Positions 12,990 through 25,106 are shown, counted from the first letter of the stretch. The stretch is DNA of 64,000 nt from Silene latifolia (GCF_048544455.1 NC_133532.1:17176948-17240947), one strand, 5' to 3'. Translations and numbers: made by a program. Notes: generated from the sequence alone by a model not told the origin.

Positions 12990-13180
12990 CTTTTCGGGTC
13001 GATGGCCCAATCATTCAAAATTTCAAATTCAATTTTCGAAGGGTCGATATGGCCCAACAGTCCAAGTGATGTCAAATTCAAACTTCGGGTCGATGGCCCA
13101 GTTTTTTAAAATTTTCAAATTCAATTTTCAGGTCGATGACCCAATCTTCCATATAATCCAATTTTAAGATCGATGATCCA
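12990..13180 (+). repeat. Tandem repeat in H, about 5 copies
   Basis: GGGTCGATGGCCCA-type cores followed by TTTCAAATTCAATTTT-like spacers recur every 36-45 bp (near 12997, 13042, 13087, 13131 and 13167) with increasing divergence. Confidence 0.8.
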
Positions 13181-13454
13181 AATGTGCTTATGTGATGATT
13201 ATTGCTAGTACGTTTTTGTGTTTCAAATATAGCAGGATATGCTTCAACTGGGGGCTCTAAAGTCTTCGACTTTAGAGCCATTCAAATCGGGGGCTCTGGC
13301 CGTTGGCTTCAGAGACCATTATCAAGATGAAATGGATGACATCCACTCAGAATTCAATTCAATACAAGAGTATGAAATGGAAGAATTCCTTAGCTGAAAG
13401 CAAATGATGAAAGCGGCGGCAACCTCCTCGAAAAGTCCCGTCCCATTTAGACAA

Positions 13455-13556
13455 GCGCCAGCAGATGATAAATTTTGGGCAAATGTCAGAAGATGATGAA
13501 TTTTGGACATACGCCAGTAGATGATAAACTTTGGGCATGTGTCAGCAGTTGCCGAA
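13455..13556 (+). repeat. Tandem repeat in H, 3 copies
   Basis: Units of about 34 bp with the core GATGATAAATTTTGGGCA and the variant GATGATGAATTTTGGACA, each followed by a CGCCAG/TGTCAG end. Confidence 0.8.
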
Positions 13557-13846
13557 CTACGACGCGGGTTTGATTCCGTCAGAAACGGATACGTAGGCGC
13601 CTAAGGATAAGGCTCAATCCACCATATATGCAATTTATGGGTCGACGACCAATGACGATAATTTGATACAACAGAAGCAAGAGTCAATCCTCAACGAAGT
13701 TTCAGGTATGATCTCTTCTTATGGCTGGCGAGCTTATATACGCAAGTCTAATGGACTATAAACGACCCTTGAGAATCCTCGGTCGAGAGGGACTGGGGTA
13801 TACTTTGACTTTCGCCTTGTCCAAGCCTCAGTCAAAGTGGGGGCTC

Positions 13847-16800
13847 TGTAGATACCCGTATCCGTCGATATTTGAATTTATAGAGAACCCGACAAACACC
13901 CGATGATGATAGGACACATGTATTCTTTAGTTGTCATTGTCATTATTTGGAGCTCGTTTTACGATGTGGAATGGGCGTCGTCGATGAAGTATTTTATTAA
14001 TTTAAATGATATTTAAATTAATGTTTTTTAAGTGAATTCATTTTATTAATTTAAATGATATTTAAATTAAAGCTTTTTTAGAATTTATTTTCTCAAGTTT
14101 ATTTTATTGAAAATAAAATAAATATTTGATTTGAAAAATCATTTTATGAGTATATTTGATTTGAAAAGTCATTTATTTTAATTTATTAATTGATTTGAAA
14201 AATCGATTTTAAAAAGCGAAGAAAACTCGTTTTAAAAGCATGTTTTTGAGCTCGATTTTAGCTCGGTTTTTGAGCCCGTTTTCTTTACGAATTGGCACGA
14301 ATCTCGAGTACACTAACCAACCTAAGCCTCTACCCATCCACCCTTGTTCGAACCCCCTATCCATGGCCCAAAATTCCATCCCAAACACCTCCCCAAACAG
14401 CCCGCAACAAACGAGCAGCCCCCTGTTTTGGCAGCTCAATCTCGAGCCCAAAACCCGCTCCAAACACTACCAAGACCCGTACCCATTAACCCTAACCCAT
14501 ACCCTAGTATCCTACCCATATTATCCTAGCTTAATCACCAAGAAAACCCCCAAAACGAACCCTAGAAACCCCCCCAAAAGCTGCTGGACAGCAGCTATGT
14601 TCAGCAAGCCCGATTGCCTCTCCCTCTCTTTTAACCTACTTCAACTCCTTATAAATACCACCCCTTCACCATACATTCATTCCTCTAAGTTCTCCATACA
14701 TCCAACCATCACCCACAAGCTTTAAACCTCAGAAACAAACCCTAAACATCCTTCAAAAACCCTAAACAAAACCGACACACAAACTGAAACTGTTTGTGTG
14801 TCCTCTTCGAAAACCCATTCGTTCCTCCATCAAACCTCCATCAAAACTCGATTTTCTTGTTCCTAATTAACCACATAACATCCATCTACATATTAGACAA
14901 AGAATTACGAGCCAAATTGCCCTTGAGAGTACACGAGATCCCTCGAAAAACAGAGTGAAATAACACTCTGTTTTCGCGGTTTACTCTTGTCTGTCCAGTT
15001 CTGTTTGCGCTCGTTTTTCGTGCCCAATAACCCAAAACGAGCCGGGGTTGCTTTAAGATCCTTGTTCTCCTCTCTTTCTAGTTTCCAAAACATCTTTCGG
15101 ATCGAATTTTCGTCGTGAAACGAGGGAGATATCACTGTTTTAAAATCGCTGTCCAGAAACTTTCCAAAACCCGTGTTTGCTTTGTTCTTCGTCGACGACG
15201 GCCTCTCGAGATAAAATCTACCATCGATTACGACCCAAGACGGTGTCAACGATACATGTAGGTTGAGGGTGCATCAAATCCCCTCCTCTTTTCTCTTTTT
15301 ATTTCGTTTTTTTTATGCTTTTTTTATAGTTTGTTTTTTGTTTGTTTTCGTTTTGTTTATCGCTTGTTTTAATTAACTACGAAACTAGTTAGTCCGAGTA
15401 TGAGTTAAAGTACCACTATGAACACCCGCGTTGACTTGAGATGGGAAAAGAAACCGCTACATCTGTCGGTCGTACACCCCCGTCTCATTTACATATCCTC
15501 GTGTTCAAAGTAGGGCATAAATAAAACGAGTTGTCTAACTTTCATCGCTTTCGACCCCTTTACTGTTTCGGCCAAATCGACATACCCTAGGACCCGTTGT
15601 ATGTTAGTTTAACCTCTGATTGTTAACCTATGGCGCATTTAGATGACTTTAATTTAATTTAATAACCTAATTAGACACGATAGGTGGCTTCGACGTAAGT
15701 TATAAAATCAATCGACGATTCTGTAAATAATTGAATACATCTCTCTCTTTCACCTAATTTCTCGCTAGTATAAGAGTGCGTGATTAGCACCTTCTTATTG
15801 ACACTCGATGAGTTAATTTAATTAGCGAATTTGACCTAATTAGACCCTTTAGGCCGTGTAGAATGCACCCTCATGCAACAATCAATCAACATCGTTTTTA
15901 ACTCGTTTTCTAACTTGTTTCCTATCCCTTTTCGCAATCATTCGATCTAACCAATGAATCTAACTTAGGAACTAGGTTGGCCTCGTCTTGGCCGTGAGGG
16001 TGGCCGTCGGTTTGGGCCGTGAGGTGGCCGTTTTCTTTACCTTTCTCGTTTTGTTTTTGTACCGTTTGTTTTCTCGTTGTTTCATTGTTTGTAATTTATC
16101 GTTGGTTTATCGAGTTGTAATCTTTCAAGTTTGTTTCTTTTTATCGAGTCAAAATGATTTCTAAAAACCTTAGTCTTGTTTGGTTAGACGGTTGTTCCCC
16201 AATGCTTGTAGGAGCGTAGTAAACCGCATGTTGTTTAAAGCAACATGGCCCGGTTTATGCTAATGCATGCTTTGGTGCGTAGCCCTATGTCTAATTCGAT
16301 GAGATTAAGCGCGAGCACGCACTACGAGGAGTGACCCAAGGACCGTGGGTCATGTGAGCCGTGGGCCACCCCTCATGTGCACGGTTTTCAAGGCCAAACG
16401 GCCGTGTGTTTTGTGTCGTGTACGGTTGTATGTAGCAAGTGTATTTAGATCGAGTTGTATCTTTAATTCGTTGTTGCGTCGGCATGAAATGCCTGGGTTG
16501 TAATAGGTAGATCCCAACGGCTCCCCCATTCCCCCTGAGCCTTGTTTGTTTGCTTTACATGTTGTTAGATTAATCAACCCACATGCTAAATTACAACTTT
16601 GACAAAGTTAGTTTAGTTGCATCTAAAACGACATAGAAATTGTTGTCACATGATAGGGTTAAAACAACGTTTGCATTTCATATATCGTAGTAGCTATGAC
16701 CTTGTTTGAAATCCGACACTTGACTTAGTAGAGGCCGTTATCGACGGGCGGGGTTGGGTGTCCTTATGGGCTTCCCAACACGTACCCTCACCCCTTACTC

Positions 16801-17073
16801 AAGATCTATGGTTTGTGGATCCGTCTAAATACCATTGGATTACGAGAGTCATTTAAATCGAGTGATATAGGGTACAAGTCTTTATCTTTAATCACTCGTA
16901 GTCGATTGGCTTTATGCTTTTCGATGAAAGGTGTAAAGTTGACTTGAACGGTTCCAAGTTCCCAAAAAACTTGGTGGCGACTCTAATTTGTCTTAATTCG
17001 ATTCGAAAGAACCTCGAGTCGATTATGCCTAGTGTGGATCCCGCGGACGCAGTTCCCGAGGGCCTTGTCCACA
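13847..17073 (+). repeat. Element H 3' LTR
   Basis: Starts TGTAGATACCCG directly after the polypurine tract and ends TGTCCACA before TSD GCAAC. It is 3227 bp, the same length as the 5' copy. A TATA box is at 14650-14656. Confidence 0.94.
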
Positions 17074-17078
17074 GCAAC

Positions 17079-17148
17079 TTACCCTTACTCGACAGAGTAA
17101 GGCCTACTCGATAGAGTACCCGAAGACTCATAAATACGGAGTATTACA
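17079..17148 (-). repeat. Element B 3' LTR, terminal piece
   Basis: The remaining 70 bp of B's 3' LTR after element H, ending CGGAGTATTACA. It matches 23970-24039 and carries two CTCGACAGAG/CTCGATAGAG palindrome variants. The adjoining purine-rich stretch on the minus strand (17149-17165, AAGGAGGGAAGAC) is B's polypurine tract. Confidence 0.9.
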
Positions 17149-17370
17149 GTCTTCCCTCCTTAAAAAGAACTTCGTCCCCGAAGTTCAAACCACTACTAAA
17201 CAAAGGTACTCCCACAACACTTCCGACTCAACAACCAAAACAAAACTCAACGTAAAACATGTTACTAACCCAACTCATCCCGACAAACATACCGACGCAA
17301 CATACAAAAAGGGTATAAAACTCTTAAAAACTCTTTGTGATCATCTCCTACCCCCCTAAAAGAAACAAGG

Positions 17371-17988
17371 TTACGTCCCCGTAACCATACATACCTGATC
17401 AAAAAGAAAAGGGTAATGCTCTTTCATAGCTTCATCTGGCTCCCATGTAGCTTCCTCAGTCTCGTGGTTAGACCAAAGGATCTTTAGCAAAACTGTCTCA
17501 CCACTCCTAGTCTTCCTAACCTTTCGGTCAAGAATCTGCTTAGGCGCCTCAAGATATGATAAGGACTCATCTAGCTCTAAGTTCTCTTCCTCTAACACAT
17601 GTGACGGATCACTCACATACTTTCGCAGTTGCGATATATGAAACACATTATGCACTCTCTATAACGCAGCTGGTAGAGCCAGACAATATGCAACTTCCCC
17701 AACTCGCTCTAAGATCTCATAAGGCCCTATAAACTTCTGACTTAGCTTGCCTTTCTTCCCAAACCTCATAACCCCACGCATAGGAGACACTTTCAAAAGA
17801 ACCTTGTCCCCAACCTGAAACTTTATATCTCGGCGATGTAGATCTGCATAACTCTTTTGCCTATCCTGAGCTGCTCTCATCCATTCCCTGATCATCTTAA
17901 TCTGTTCAACCATCTCATGTACCTCTGGTCCTAAAACCACTGCCTCAGTACTATCGTCCCAACAAATCGGACTCCTACATCTCCTCCC
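17371..17988 (-). pseudogene. Element B integrase C-terminus and chromodomain
   Basis: The C-terminal end of pol. After the integrase core come RRDIKFQVGDKVLLKVSP and GPYEILERVGEVAYCLALP (17660-17940), then HNVFHISQLRKYV and a chromodomain-like end with ILDRKVRKTRSGETVLLKIL and NHETEEATWEPDEAM (about 17410-17555). Stops at 17989 (TAG replacing Tyr after FEAL) and near 17657 (TAG before RVHNVF) split it. The chromodomain identifies the element as a chromovirus, Tekay/Del-like. Such domains bind heterochromatic histone marks in related elements. Confidence 0.88.
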
Positions 17989-19521
17989 CTACAAAGCCTC
18001 AAACGGTGCCATACCAATACTAGTGTGATAGCTGTTGTTGTAAGAAAACTTAATCAAATCCAACCTCTGTTCCCAGCTACCACCAAAATCCATCACACAA
18101 GCTCGCAACATATCCTCAAGTGTCTTGATCGTTCTCTCAGTCTGTCCGTCTGTCGCAGGATGAAATGCTGTACTCATCTTCAAAGTTGTTCCCAACGATT
18201 CCTGCAACTCTTTCCAAAACCTTGATATAAATCTCGCATCTCTGTCAGACACTATGTCCTTAGGGACTCCATGTAACTTAAGCACGTTCTTTCGATAGGC
18301 CATAGCCAATTGTGCTTTAGTCCATGTATCTTTCATTGGAACAAAGTGAGCTGACTTGGTCAGTCGATCCACTATCACCCATATCATATTGTTACCTTGT
18401 TGACTCTTTGGCAAACCCACGATAAAATCCATGGAAATGGATTCCCACTTCCACTCAGGTACCGTCAAAGACTGAATCTTACCTTGTGGTCGTCGCTGTT
18501 CTCCTTTAACTCTCTGGCATGTCAAACAACGGGCCACAAACTCAGCTGTCTCTTTCTTCATCCCAGGCCACCAAAACGTATTCTTTAAATCCTTATACAA
18601 CTTATCTCCACCTGGATGAACTGAATATGGTGTGCAATGTGCCTCTGTCATGATAGTCTTTTTCAACTCCTCATCATTAGGAACACACCACCTACCATCA
18701 AACCTCAAACTACCATCTGTATGAATAGAGAATCGAGACACTGTCCCTTTCTCTACTCCAGCTCTCCACTCAATCATCTTAGGATCCAACGCCTGCTTAC
18801 CTCGAATATCATCATAAAACTCAAGCCGCTTTGTCGGATCACCCATGGCATCTCCTTTTCGCATCATATGTATCCCAAACCTCGCTACCTCATCTCTCAG
18901 CCTCATCAAAGATAGAGCTGTACACAAAGAATGTACACTCTTCCTACTCAAAGCATCAGCAACCACATTGGCCTTCCCTGCATGGTAGATAATTTCCATG
19001 TCATAATCGCCAATCAACTCCATCCACCTCCTTTGTCTCATGTTCAACTCCTTTTGAGTGAAGATGTACTTGAGACTCTTGTGATCCGAAAATACCTTAA
19101 AGATTGCTCCATAAAGGTAATGTGTCCAAATCTTGAGAGCAAACACCACTGCACCCAACTCCAGATCATGAGTAGGGTAGTTCTCCTCATAAGGCTTCAA
19201 TTGCCTAGAAGCATAGGCAATCACCTTACCGTTCTGCATCAACACACATCCCAACCCATTCTTTGAGGCATCCGTATAAACCACAAAGTTCTCAATCCCT
19301 TCAGGTAATGCTAAGATAGCAGCTGTGGTCAAACGCTCCTTTAATGTTTGGAACGCCGTCTCACAACTCTCATCCCAACGAAACCTGTTCTCTTTCCTCA
19401 TCAACGCTGTCATAGGTCTAGCTATCTTGGAGAAATCTTTCACGAACCGTCTGTAGTATCCAGCTAAACCCAAGAAACTTCTGATCTCAGCAACATTCTT
19501 TGGTGCTTCCCACTTTGTCAC
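17989..19521 (-). pseudogene. Element B RNase H and integrase
   Basis: A 510-codon frame in a different phase from the RT frame. It begins with the RT thumb ([20 protein letters not shown]) and continues with RNase H ([39 protein letters not shown]). The integrase HHCC zinc finger follows ([20 protein letters not shown]), then the catalytic core ([49 protein letters not shown]). It ends at the stop at 17989 within FEAL*GRR. This is the coding part of an otherwise normal gypsy pol, in frame over 1.5 kb. Confidence 0.92.
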
Positions 19522-19525
19522 TGCT

Positions 19526-20876
19526 TCAATCTTTGCGGATCCTGACTACTCCATCTTTAGAGATCACATGCCCCAGAAAAGCAACTTTCTCTAACCAGAA
19601 CTCACACTTGGATAGCTTAGCATATAGCTCATGCTGCCTCAAAGTCTGCAACATAACCCTCAGATGCTCCTCATGCTCCTCCTTTGTCTTGGAGTAGACT
19701 AAGATATCATCGATAAACACCACTACAAACTTGTCCAAAAACTGTCTAAAGATCCTATTCATCAAATCCATAAACACTGCCGGTGCATTAGACAACCGAA
19801 ACGGCATCACCACATACTCATAATGGCCATACCTCGACGTGAAAGCTGTCTTTGGTATGTCCACCTCTCTAATCTTTACTTGATGGTACCCCGACCTCAA
19901 ATCAATCTTATAAAAGACTGATGCACCACTCAACTGATCAAACAAGTCATCTATCCTTGGCAAAGGATACTTGTTCTTCACTGTCACTCGGTTCAGCTCT
20001 CTATAGTCTATACACAACCTCAAACTCCCATCCTTCTTCTTTACAAAAAGAACTGGTGCTCCCCACGGCGATACACTAGGTCTAATGTATCCCTTCTCTA
20101 TCAGATCATCCAACTGTTTCCTAAGCTCCTCCATCTCCTTAGGACCCATACGGTACGGTGCCTTAGAGATTGGCTCCGTCCCTGGTTTCAACTCAACTGT
20201 GAAATCTATCTCTCTTCTCGGCGGCAACCCCGGAATCTCTTCCGGAAACACATCCTCAAACTCTCCCACCACTAGTATCTGATCAACCGTCGGACCCTCT
20301 ATCCGGTCATCTCTCACATGGCGCAATATCAAAGGACATCCCTTCCTCAGATATGACTTTAAGGTAACAGCTGCAATCAACTTAACTTTGGGTTTGACTA
20401 GAAACCCACGATAAGACACACTAACGCCCTTAGGACCTCTTAAAGACACTTTCTTTTGATGACAGTCTATCTTAGCTTTATACTTTCCCAGCCAATCCAT
20501 CCCAACTATCATCTCAAAACCGTCAAAAGGAAACTCTAGCAAGTCTACAGGGAAATCAACTTGCTCAACTATCATAGGTACATCCCTATATAACCTCCCA
20601 CAAGATACAGACTCACCCGAAGGTATAAAAACTTTCTCATTAACAGACTCATACACCCTCAAACCCAACCGTTTAACATGACTCGAAGACACGAACGACT
20701 GAGAAGCCCCCGAATCAAACAAAACAAAGGTATGCATACCATTAACAAGAAAAGTACCAGTGATAACGTGTGCATCATCTTCAGCTGCTTTCTTCTCCAT
20801 CATGAATAACTTTCCACTGGTCTTCTGTCCACCTCCCGGACAAGATTGGTGATGTGGTCGGCTTAGCACCCGACCC
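19526..20876 (-). pseudogene. Element B protease and reverse transcriptase
   Basis: Pol frame that is open from 21046 and overlaps the gag end. The aspartic protease motif [15 protein letters not shown] lies near 20700-20730. RT blocks follow: [46 protein letters not shown] and the catalytic FIDDILVYS near 19695-19720, ending [11 protein letters not shown] one-base shift near 19540 moves the continuation into the next frame. The gag-to-pol change near 20877 may be another mutation or a programmed shift; Tekay elements usually have one continuous frame, so I favour mutation. Confidence 0.9.
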
Positions 20877-21953
20877 TTAATTGTTATTGTTGTTCGTTGG
20901 TGGTTTCTGATAAGAATTACCGCCGTTGCGGTTGCCTCCACTCTGGTAGCTCTGACTTCCCCGATTTGACCACGACCCAGTTGGTCTATTGCTTGCATAG
21001 CTCTGCGCAGGTCTCTGGAAAGTTCCCGGTGCACTTGTGCACTCATGTCTCTTGTGGCCTACACGACCACAACTAAAGCAGGTCGTTCCCCAACTACTAC
21101 TACCACCTCCACGGCCACGCCCAAAGGAAGCCCCAGCACTGAACCCTGACCCAGAAGAAAACCCTCTAGACTGATTGTGGTTGCCTTTCTTGTGACTAGA
21201 TTGGCCACCACCCTCGCTCTCAGACTTCCTTTTCTCACCACCTAACCTCTCCTGAGCCATCTCCACCAACCTCTCAGCTCTCCCAGCCCTCTCATAAGCT
21301 TCCTTAACATCAGTAAGGACTCCCACGGGTAACTTATCCATAATCTTAGGGGTCAACCCCCTCTCAAACCTCAGCGCCAGATTCTCCTCACTCAAACCCA
21401 TATCCTCAGCATACCTAGACTTCTCATTGAACTGCCTGTAGTACTCGGACACAGACATATCAGCGGTCATCTTAAAACTGTCAAACTCTTCTCTCAACTT
21501 ACTGCTCACATGCTCCGGTACAAATTCCTTCCTCATAGCCCTACGAAACTTTTCCCAAGGTATAGCAGGTAAACCTTGGTTCACATACGACTCCTTAGCA
21601 CTCACTTTCACTGTATCCCACCACTTGCCAGCTGCCTCCCTCAGATAGAATGCAGCCTGCTCCACTCTCATCTCATCAGGACAGTGAACCAAATCTAATA
21701 TGTTCTCCATCTCTCTAAGCCAGCTATCAAGAAGGTTAGGCTCCCCAACCCCCTTGTACTCTTTCGGGTTAAACCTCGCTATATAGAGGCTGATTTTAGA
21801 GTGATCAACCTCTTTCTCCTTATCCTTATCCTTATCTTTCCCCACAGTCTTTAAAGACACAGTAAGAGCATCCTGATGCTCCAACATCTTAACGATGTCA
21901 TATATATTCATAAGCTCAGCTCTTGCATACAACGCAGTCTTCTTGGGCGGCAT
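20877..21953 (-). CDS. gag: Element B Gag
   Basis: A 358-codon intact frame starting MPPKKTALY. The Gag capsid domain lies at about residues 50-230 ([68 protein letters not shown]). A Gly/Ser-rich basic linker and the zinc knuckle [14 protein letters not shown] at about residues 292-305 follow, then an Asn/Gly-rich tail. Gag builds the particle and binds element RNA. It lies 805 bp after the PBS region. The open frame suggests gag was under selection or the copy is recent, unlike pol. Confidence 0.92.
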   Translation of the reverse strand: MPPKKTALYARAELMNIYDIVKMLEHQDALTVSLKTVGKDKDKDKEKEVDHSKISLYIARFNPKEYKGVGEPNLLDSWLREMENILDLVHCPDEMRVEQAAFYLREAAGKWWDTVKVSAKESYVNQGLPAIPWEKFRRAMRKEFVPEHVSSKLREEFDSFKMTADMSVSEYYRQFNEKSRYAEDMGLSEENLALRFERGLTPKIMDKLPVGVLTDVKEAYERAGRAERLVEMAQERLGGEKRKSESEGGGQSSHKKGNHNQSRGFSSGSGFSAGASFGRGRGGGSSSWGTTCFSCGRVGHKRHECTSAPGTFQRPAQSYASNRPTGSWSNRGSQSYQSGGNRNGGNSYQKPPTNNNNN

Positions 21954-22758
21954 CTTGAAACTATATCAGAAAAGGGGTGGATATAAACATACGCGCTAAA
22001 ACCTCAAAACACGAAAACAAGCTGCCCAGGCCCTACTCGATCGAGTTCCCAAACCTACTCGATCGAGTAACGGGCTACTCGATCGAGTGCCCTCCATACT
22101 CGATCGAGTGCCCCAACATCAGACCCCAAACAGACCTTCTGATCTCTAACATACTCGACCGAGTAGCTAGATCGAGTGACCCCCTACTCGATCGAGTGCC
22201 CGAGGTACTCGATCGAGTGCCAAAAAACACGATTCTGGACTCAAAATCGTCAAAAACCCACCCGATCAAGTCAGTCACACTCGATCGAGTCATGCTAACT
22301 CGAAAACGCTACCCGCATGCTATATCATATTCTAACATGCTAAAAACTTTATAAAACCATCGTTATATCATAACTCAGCATATAATGCTACGCATCTTTT
22401 CATACGATCTACGAAATCATTATATCATGTTATTAAACGCCACATTGTAAACATCCATCATGTTATCATTTCAACAATCGTTCTACATATATCATCAACC
22501 TTTCTTTCACATTCTCAACTTTCTACTTCAAGCATCCAACAGTTACCCACACTTCATCACATTCACACACAAGTTAACCAAACAACACATACGACCTTGA
22601 CATACACCCCCCATGTGACCGGTTCAAAATTGTGGGGCGAGTTCGCGACTTTAGGACGTCTCCCAAGCCTTTGCATTAGCTCCTACAACCTTTACCCCGG
22701 GTTCATTTTAATTGACTCCCTATGTTCATTAGATTCATTGGTTACAGGTTTCAGGATC
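21954..22758 (-). other. Element B leader (untranslated)
   Basis: The region between PBS and gag, without coding signals. Its gag-proximal part is the palindrome array described separately; the rest (22300-22758) is AT-rich and unremarkable. Confidence 0.75.
22034..22290. repeat. CTCGATCGAG palindrome array in B leader
   Basis: About ten copies of ACTCGATCGAGT or near variants (ACTCGACCGAGT, AGATCGAGT) occur in about 255 bp, usually 18-30 bp apart and separated by unrelated spacers. Each unit is a self-complementary 10-12-mer. The same motif occurs at the distal end of B's LTRs. Confidence 0.9.
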
Positions 22759-22773
22759 GTCGCTCTGATACCA
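22759..22773 (-). promoter_or_regulatory. Element B primer-binding site
   Basis: On the minus strand TGGTATCAGAGCGAC, two bases inside the 5' LTR. TGGTATCAGAGC is the standard site complementary to the 3' end of initiator tRNA-Met that primes minus-strand DNA synthesis. Confidence 0.93.
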
Positions 22774-22775
22774 TT

Positions 22776-24039
22776 TGTAACACCCCCATACTCCAAGTGC
22801 CTTACCAGGACCACTCAGGTATGAAGATATTACCATCTCGGTTGCCCGAGGCATGATACTCATAAGACAATAACGAAACAACTTAAATAATATAGCTTTA
22901 GAGAAAAGTACAACTGAAACCAAATCCCAAAATACAGGTACAAGTTCTTTAAAACCAACTGTCTACTGAAATACTGAAATGTCATAAAACTATAAGACTA
23001 CAGTGGAAGACTTCTATCGTCAGACGGTGGCACATCCCAGCTATCCCAGTACTCAACTCAAACCTGCTCAATTACTGCTCACCATCCCCGAATGGATCAC
23101 CGCAGGTTTTACAAAACAACAACGGGGTCAGTACTAATCACACAACTTATATATATATCAACAATAAGATAAACAGATAGCTTAACTGTCACACACGCAC
23201 AATCACTCCAATCACCACAATCTCAATCACCGACTGTCCACTGGACCAGCCCTGCAAGTGGGGGATAACCCAGTCCATTAATGTGCACATCCCCTTCCAT
23301 GGCGGGCTCCACGAAGGGCGAAATTAGGGCGTGAAGCCACTCCCGCAAGTGACTCCACTCAGCCGAGAACGCATCTCGAGAGCCATAGACAAACAATCAC
23401 AATCACAGCCGTCACAACACAATTACTATATCAAACAATCAATCTCAACACATCAACAATCATCCCATTATGGGACTAATACTGAGTAGGAAATCCTACC
23501 TGGAAAGCACAACTATCAGACGGTCTCTACAGCTGTATCAAAAAGCTTCTTCTACGAAACCTCCTCCTAGCATACAACATACAAATGCTACCAAATCACA
23601 AACTACTCAAAAACCCCCAAATCCCTATATTAGGGTTTAACCAAATCAAAGGAAAGACAACGAAAAGGGTACATAGATCTTACCCTTGACGCAAGGATCT
23701 CAACGGTATAACAAACGATGAAAACCGACCTTCCAAACTCCGGGATTTGCTAACAATGCGATTAAGATGATGAATGTACTTGCTTTCTCTCTTTGACAAT
23801 AAATTAGGTTTTGCAAAAGTTTTTAGAATGATGACGGAAAAAGGTTATATACCTTAATCGCATAATTAACAAAACCCGAGAAAAACTCCCCGTAAACCGG
23901 CTACTCGATCGAGTACCTAGTGTACTCGATCGAGTACCCAACAGGTCAGAAACTATTTTAAAACGCAACTTACCCTTACTCGACAGAGTAAGGCCTACTC
24001 GATAGAGTACCCGAAGACTCATAAATACGGAGTATTACA
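22776..24039 (-). repeat. Element B 5' LTR
   Basis: TGTAACACCCCC..GGAGTATTACA, 1264 bp. It pairs with 3797-5060 plus 17079-17148. It has two CTCGATCGAG copies (23900-23940) where the 3' LTR has three, and lacks a block of about 40 bp near 23265. In element orientation TATATAA lies at 23845-23851, about 190 bp into the LTR, and is a candidate promoter. Confidence 0.93.
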
Positions 24040-24417
24040 TGCATGTTGGCCCGATTTCCTATAGTATGCCCGAGCTCCTTCCCTCTCGTTGTGCCACCAA
24101 ACCCCAGCCTCATCCCTTAGGTAGAATGCAACCTATTCTACCATCATCTCTACCGGACACTGAACAACCTCCAACATACTCTCCATCTCCCCATGCCAGT
24201 TGTCAAGTAGCTTAGGCTCACAAGTGCCCTCATAAGTGGTAGGGTTGAAGCGAGAAATGGTGGTGCTCAGACGGGATGCATCCATTGATTTCCCTTCCCC
24301 TTTCCTTATATTTTTGAGCGACTCCATGAGCACTTCTTGCTGCTCAATCATCCAGGCAACCTCTTCGAGGCTCATCTCTAAGGCCTGAAGATACGCAGCT
24401 GATCTCTTTGGCGACAT
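24040..24417 (-). pseudogene. Element A gag, N-terminal part
   Basis: The N-terminal Gag of element A, beginning MSPKRSAAYLQALEMSLEEV at 24417. It continues with SRFNPTTYEGTCEPKLLDNW and an AFYLRDEAGVWWH-like block, parallel to B's gag. An in-frame stop at 24133-24135 interrupts it. It is cut at 24039/24040 by element B; the remainder of gag lies at 3087-3796. It is clearly a different, older copy than B by sequence divergence. Confidence 0.88.
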
Positions 24418-25106
24418 CTTGGGCTGATATAACCAAGACAAACGTAAGCACATAGCCTACGGCTCAAAATAAATATCACATCCGTCAAAGAGGTACTCGG
24501 CTACTCGGCCGAGTACGAGCTACTCGGTCGAGTATGCTGACTACTCGGCCGAGTACTCCGACTTCAGTAGCTGATCAAAAATACACATAAAGCATACTCG
24601 GTACCACTCGGTCGAGTGGTCATATTCCAGTAGCTACTGCCAAAAACGTAACCCCCTCCACTAAGTCGAGTGACTGGTTACTCGGCCGAGTACCCTCTAC
24701 TCGGTCTAGTACCTGTCCACCTCGCCCGAATCATGCCAAAAACGATCTACCCTTTAACTTAACAACATACATATACGTATACAACTTCCTAAACATGTTG
24801 CTATCAATCAAAAGCCAAGTAATAACACTCAAACATGCCTCATTCCATCTATATCACATTAATTCATCTATTCTCCATGTTCATCCAATTCACATAACCA
24901 TCCAATACGATTATAAGTTACATACACAAGACATACAACGACTCCCCTTGACACCCCGTAGTGACCGGCTCAAAGTTGTAAGGGCCAAATTACGGCCTTA
25001 GGACATCTCCCAAGCCTTTGAGGTAGCTCCAAACAACTCCTACCAGGGTTCATTTTAGTTAGACACCCTATGTTAATTTTGTTCATTGGTTTTAGGTTCC
25101 AAAATC
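24418..25106 (-). other. Element A leader with palindrome variants
   Basis: Untranslated leader between PBS and gag. At 24494-24720 it carries about eight ACTCGGCCGAGT / ACTCGGTCGAGT type palindromes, the same position relative to gag as in B but with GGCC/GGTC instead of GATC in the centre. The rest is AT-rich without genes. Confidence 0.8.

Larger units (their letters stand above)
10847..13846 (+). other. Element H 3' noncoding region and polypurine tract
   Basis: 3 kb between the gag end and the 3' LTR with no recognisable pol. It contains an A/G-rich tract and three families of short tandem repeats, listed separately. The tract CAAAGTGGGGGCTC (13833-13846) directly precedes the LTR and is a typical Tat/Ogre polypurine tract. 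Where pol should be, nothing remains, so the loss was a clean deletion or is ancestral to the family. Confidence 0.75.
5061..17073 (+). mobile_element. Tat/Ogre-like non-autonomous element H (gag only)
   Basis: A 12,013-bp plus-strand element with two 3227-bp LTRs (TGTAGATACCC..TGTCCACA in the 3' copy). The perfect TSD GCAAC is at 5056-5060 and 17074-17078 inside B's LTR; removing it restores B's LTR as judged by the intact partner at 23961-24039. The internal 5.6 kb holds a PBS-like start, a decayed gag and about 3 kb of repeat-rich noncoding DNA ending in a polypurine tract. No protease, RT, RNase H or integrase was recognised in any frame. It matches the TR-GAG type of non-autonomous retrotransposon, presumably moved in trans by an autonomous Tat/Ogre relative. 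Confidence 0.93.
3797..24039 (-). mobile_element. Tekay-like chromovirus B (complete, contains H)
   Basis: This is a complete minus-strand Ty3/gypsy element with 5' LTR 22776-24039, PBS, leader, gag, pol with C-terminal chromodomain, PPT and a 3' LTR split by element H (3797-5060 plus 17079-17148). The 5-bp TSD TGCAT is present at 3792-3796 and 24040-24044 inside A's gag. Without H the element is about 8.2 kb. Pol carries at least one frameshift and two stops, so this copy cannot encode a full polyprotein, although gag is open. Chromodomains of this lineage bind heterochromatin marks and steer integration, which fits the nesting seen here. Confidence 0.93.
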
